Below are positions 48,212 through 48,605 of a stretch of DNA of 48,605 nucleotides, one piece after another (position 1 is the stretch's first letter; every line of letters begins with the position of its first letter). Source of the DNA: Flavobacteriales bacterium (lineage in GTDB: Bacteria; Bacteroidota; Bacteroidia; Flavobacteriales; Schleiferiaceae); the NCBI GenBank assembly GCA_947464785.1, contig CANHXZ010000002.1:1-48605 (forward strand), read 5' to 3'. Made by a program: the position numbers and the translations under genes. The notes beneath the pieces were generated by a model. It had not been told where the DNA came from, did no database searches, and saw only the letters and a program-made list of their open reading frames with translations.

Positions 48212-48605
48212 ATGCCGCGCAAAACCACCCTCGCCGCCCTCTTTGGGGCATTCGTTTTGACCTTCACGGCCACCGCACAAATCCAGCCGGTGGGCCAATG
48301 GCGTTCCCATTTGCCGTACCGACTTTCCACCCACGTGGTCCAGGCCGGGCCGTGGGTTTTTGTAGCCTCCGGCAGCGGTCTTTTTCGGTACCACGCGGAC
48401 GAAAAGTACGTGGAGCCCTTGACCAAGGTGGAGGGCCTTACGGACGTGGACATCACCTCCTTGGCCTACGACCCCGTTACGGACTGGGTGGTGGTGGGCT
48501 ACCGCAACGGCAATTTGGACTTGATCCGGAACGAGAAAATCGTGAACGTACCGGAATTGGTGCGTTCTGCCCTCTACCCGGGCAAAAAGAAGGTCAACCA
48601 CATCC
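48212..48605 (+). CDS. porZ: PorZ-like T9SS beta-propeller protein, N-terminal part (runs off window)
   Basis: MPRKTTLAALFGAFVLTFTATAQIQPVGQWRSHLPYRLST...GLFRYHADEKYVEPLTKVEGLTDVDITSLAYDPVTDWVVVGYRNGNLDLI. Open to window end; absent from the ORF track. Confidence 0.8.
   Translation, partial: MPRKTTLAALFGAFVLTFTATAQIQPVGQWRSHLPYRLSTHVVQAGPWVFVASGSGLFRYHADEKYVEPLTKVEGLTDVDITSLAYDPVTDWVVVGYRNGNLDLIRNEKIVNVPELVRSALYPGKKKVNHI

Noticed and set aside
1-48605. CRISPR arrays, transposases, integrases, phage genes, restriction or toxin-antitoxin systems
   Set aside because: None seen: no regularly spaced repeats, and no ORF resembling these families.

Overview
The window looks like a chromosomal segment from a GC-moderate Bacteroidota (Flavobacteriia-like) genome. 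Supporting signs are a T9SS sorting tail, GldH, a truncated PorZ, and TAnnTTTG-type -7 promoters. The left end carries mnmG(5' end)-ybeY-DUF4175-rpiB (minus), with two parS-like palindromes and an AT-rich intergenic region holding DnaA boxes (candidate oriC/parS). Next come an aldehyde dehydrogenase, tRNA-Cys(GCA), folB, and divergent gltX/lysS. About 22 kb (roughly 13.1-35.2 kb) is a dispersed aerobic phenylacetyl-CoA catabolic (paa) locus: paaI, thiolase, paaY, paaZ, enoyl-CoA hydratases, paaH, paaG, paaABCD, paaE. It is interleaved with a T9SS cargo protein, an S9 peptidase, a fused 2-oxoacid dehydrogenase E1, and an unusual membrane propeller protein. No paaK is visible. The right end has housekeeping genes: PGI/PMI, lipB, serine hydrolase, fused DppDF-type ABC ATPase, GT39, cytochrome c, CoA-transferase A/B, PBP1a, gldH, ricT and the start of porZ. 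Signals beyond gene annotation include: a 45-bp near-perfect palindrome inside the GT39 CDS; a candidate ~77-nt sRNA with promoter and terminator in the paa locus; a recurrent TAYCTT[T/C][G/A]-N4-ATG arrangement implying leaderless mRNAs; and candidate oriC/parS. I saw no CRISPR array, transposon or prophage. All calls come from reading the sequence; no database search was run.
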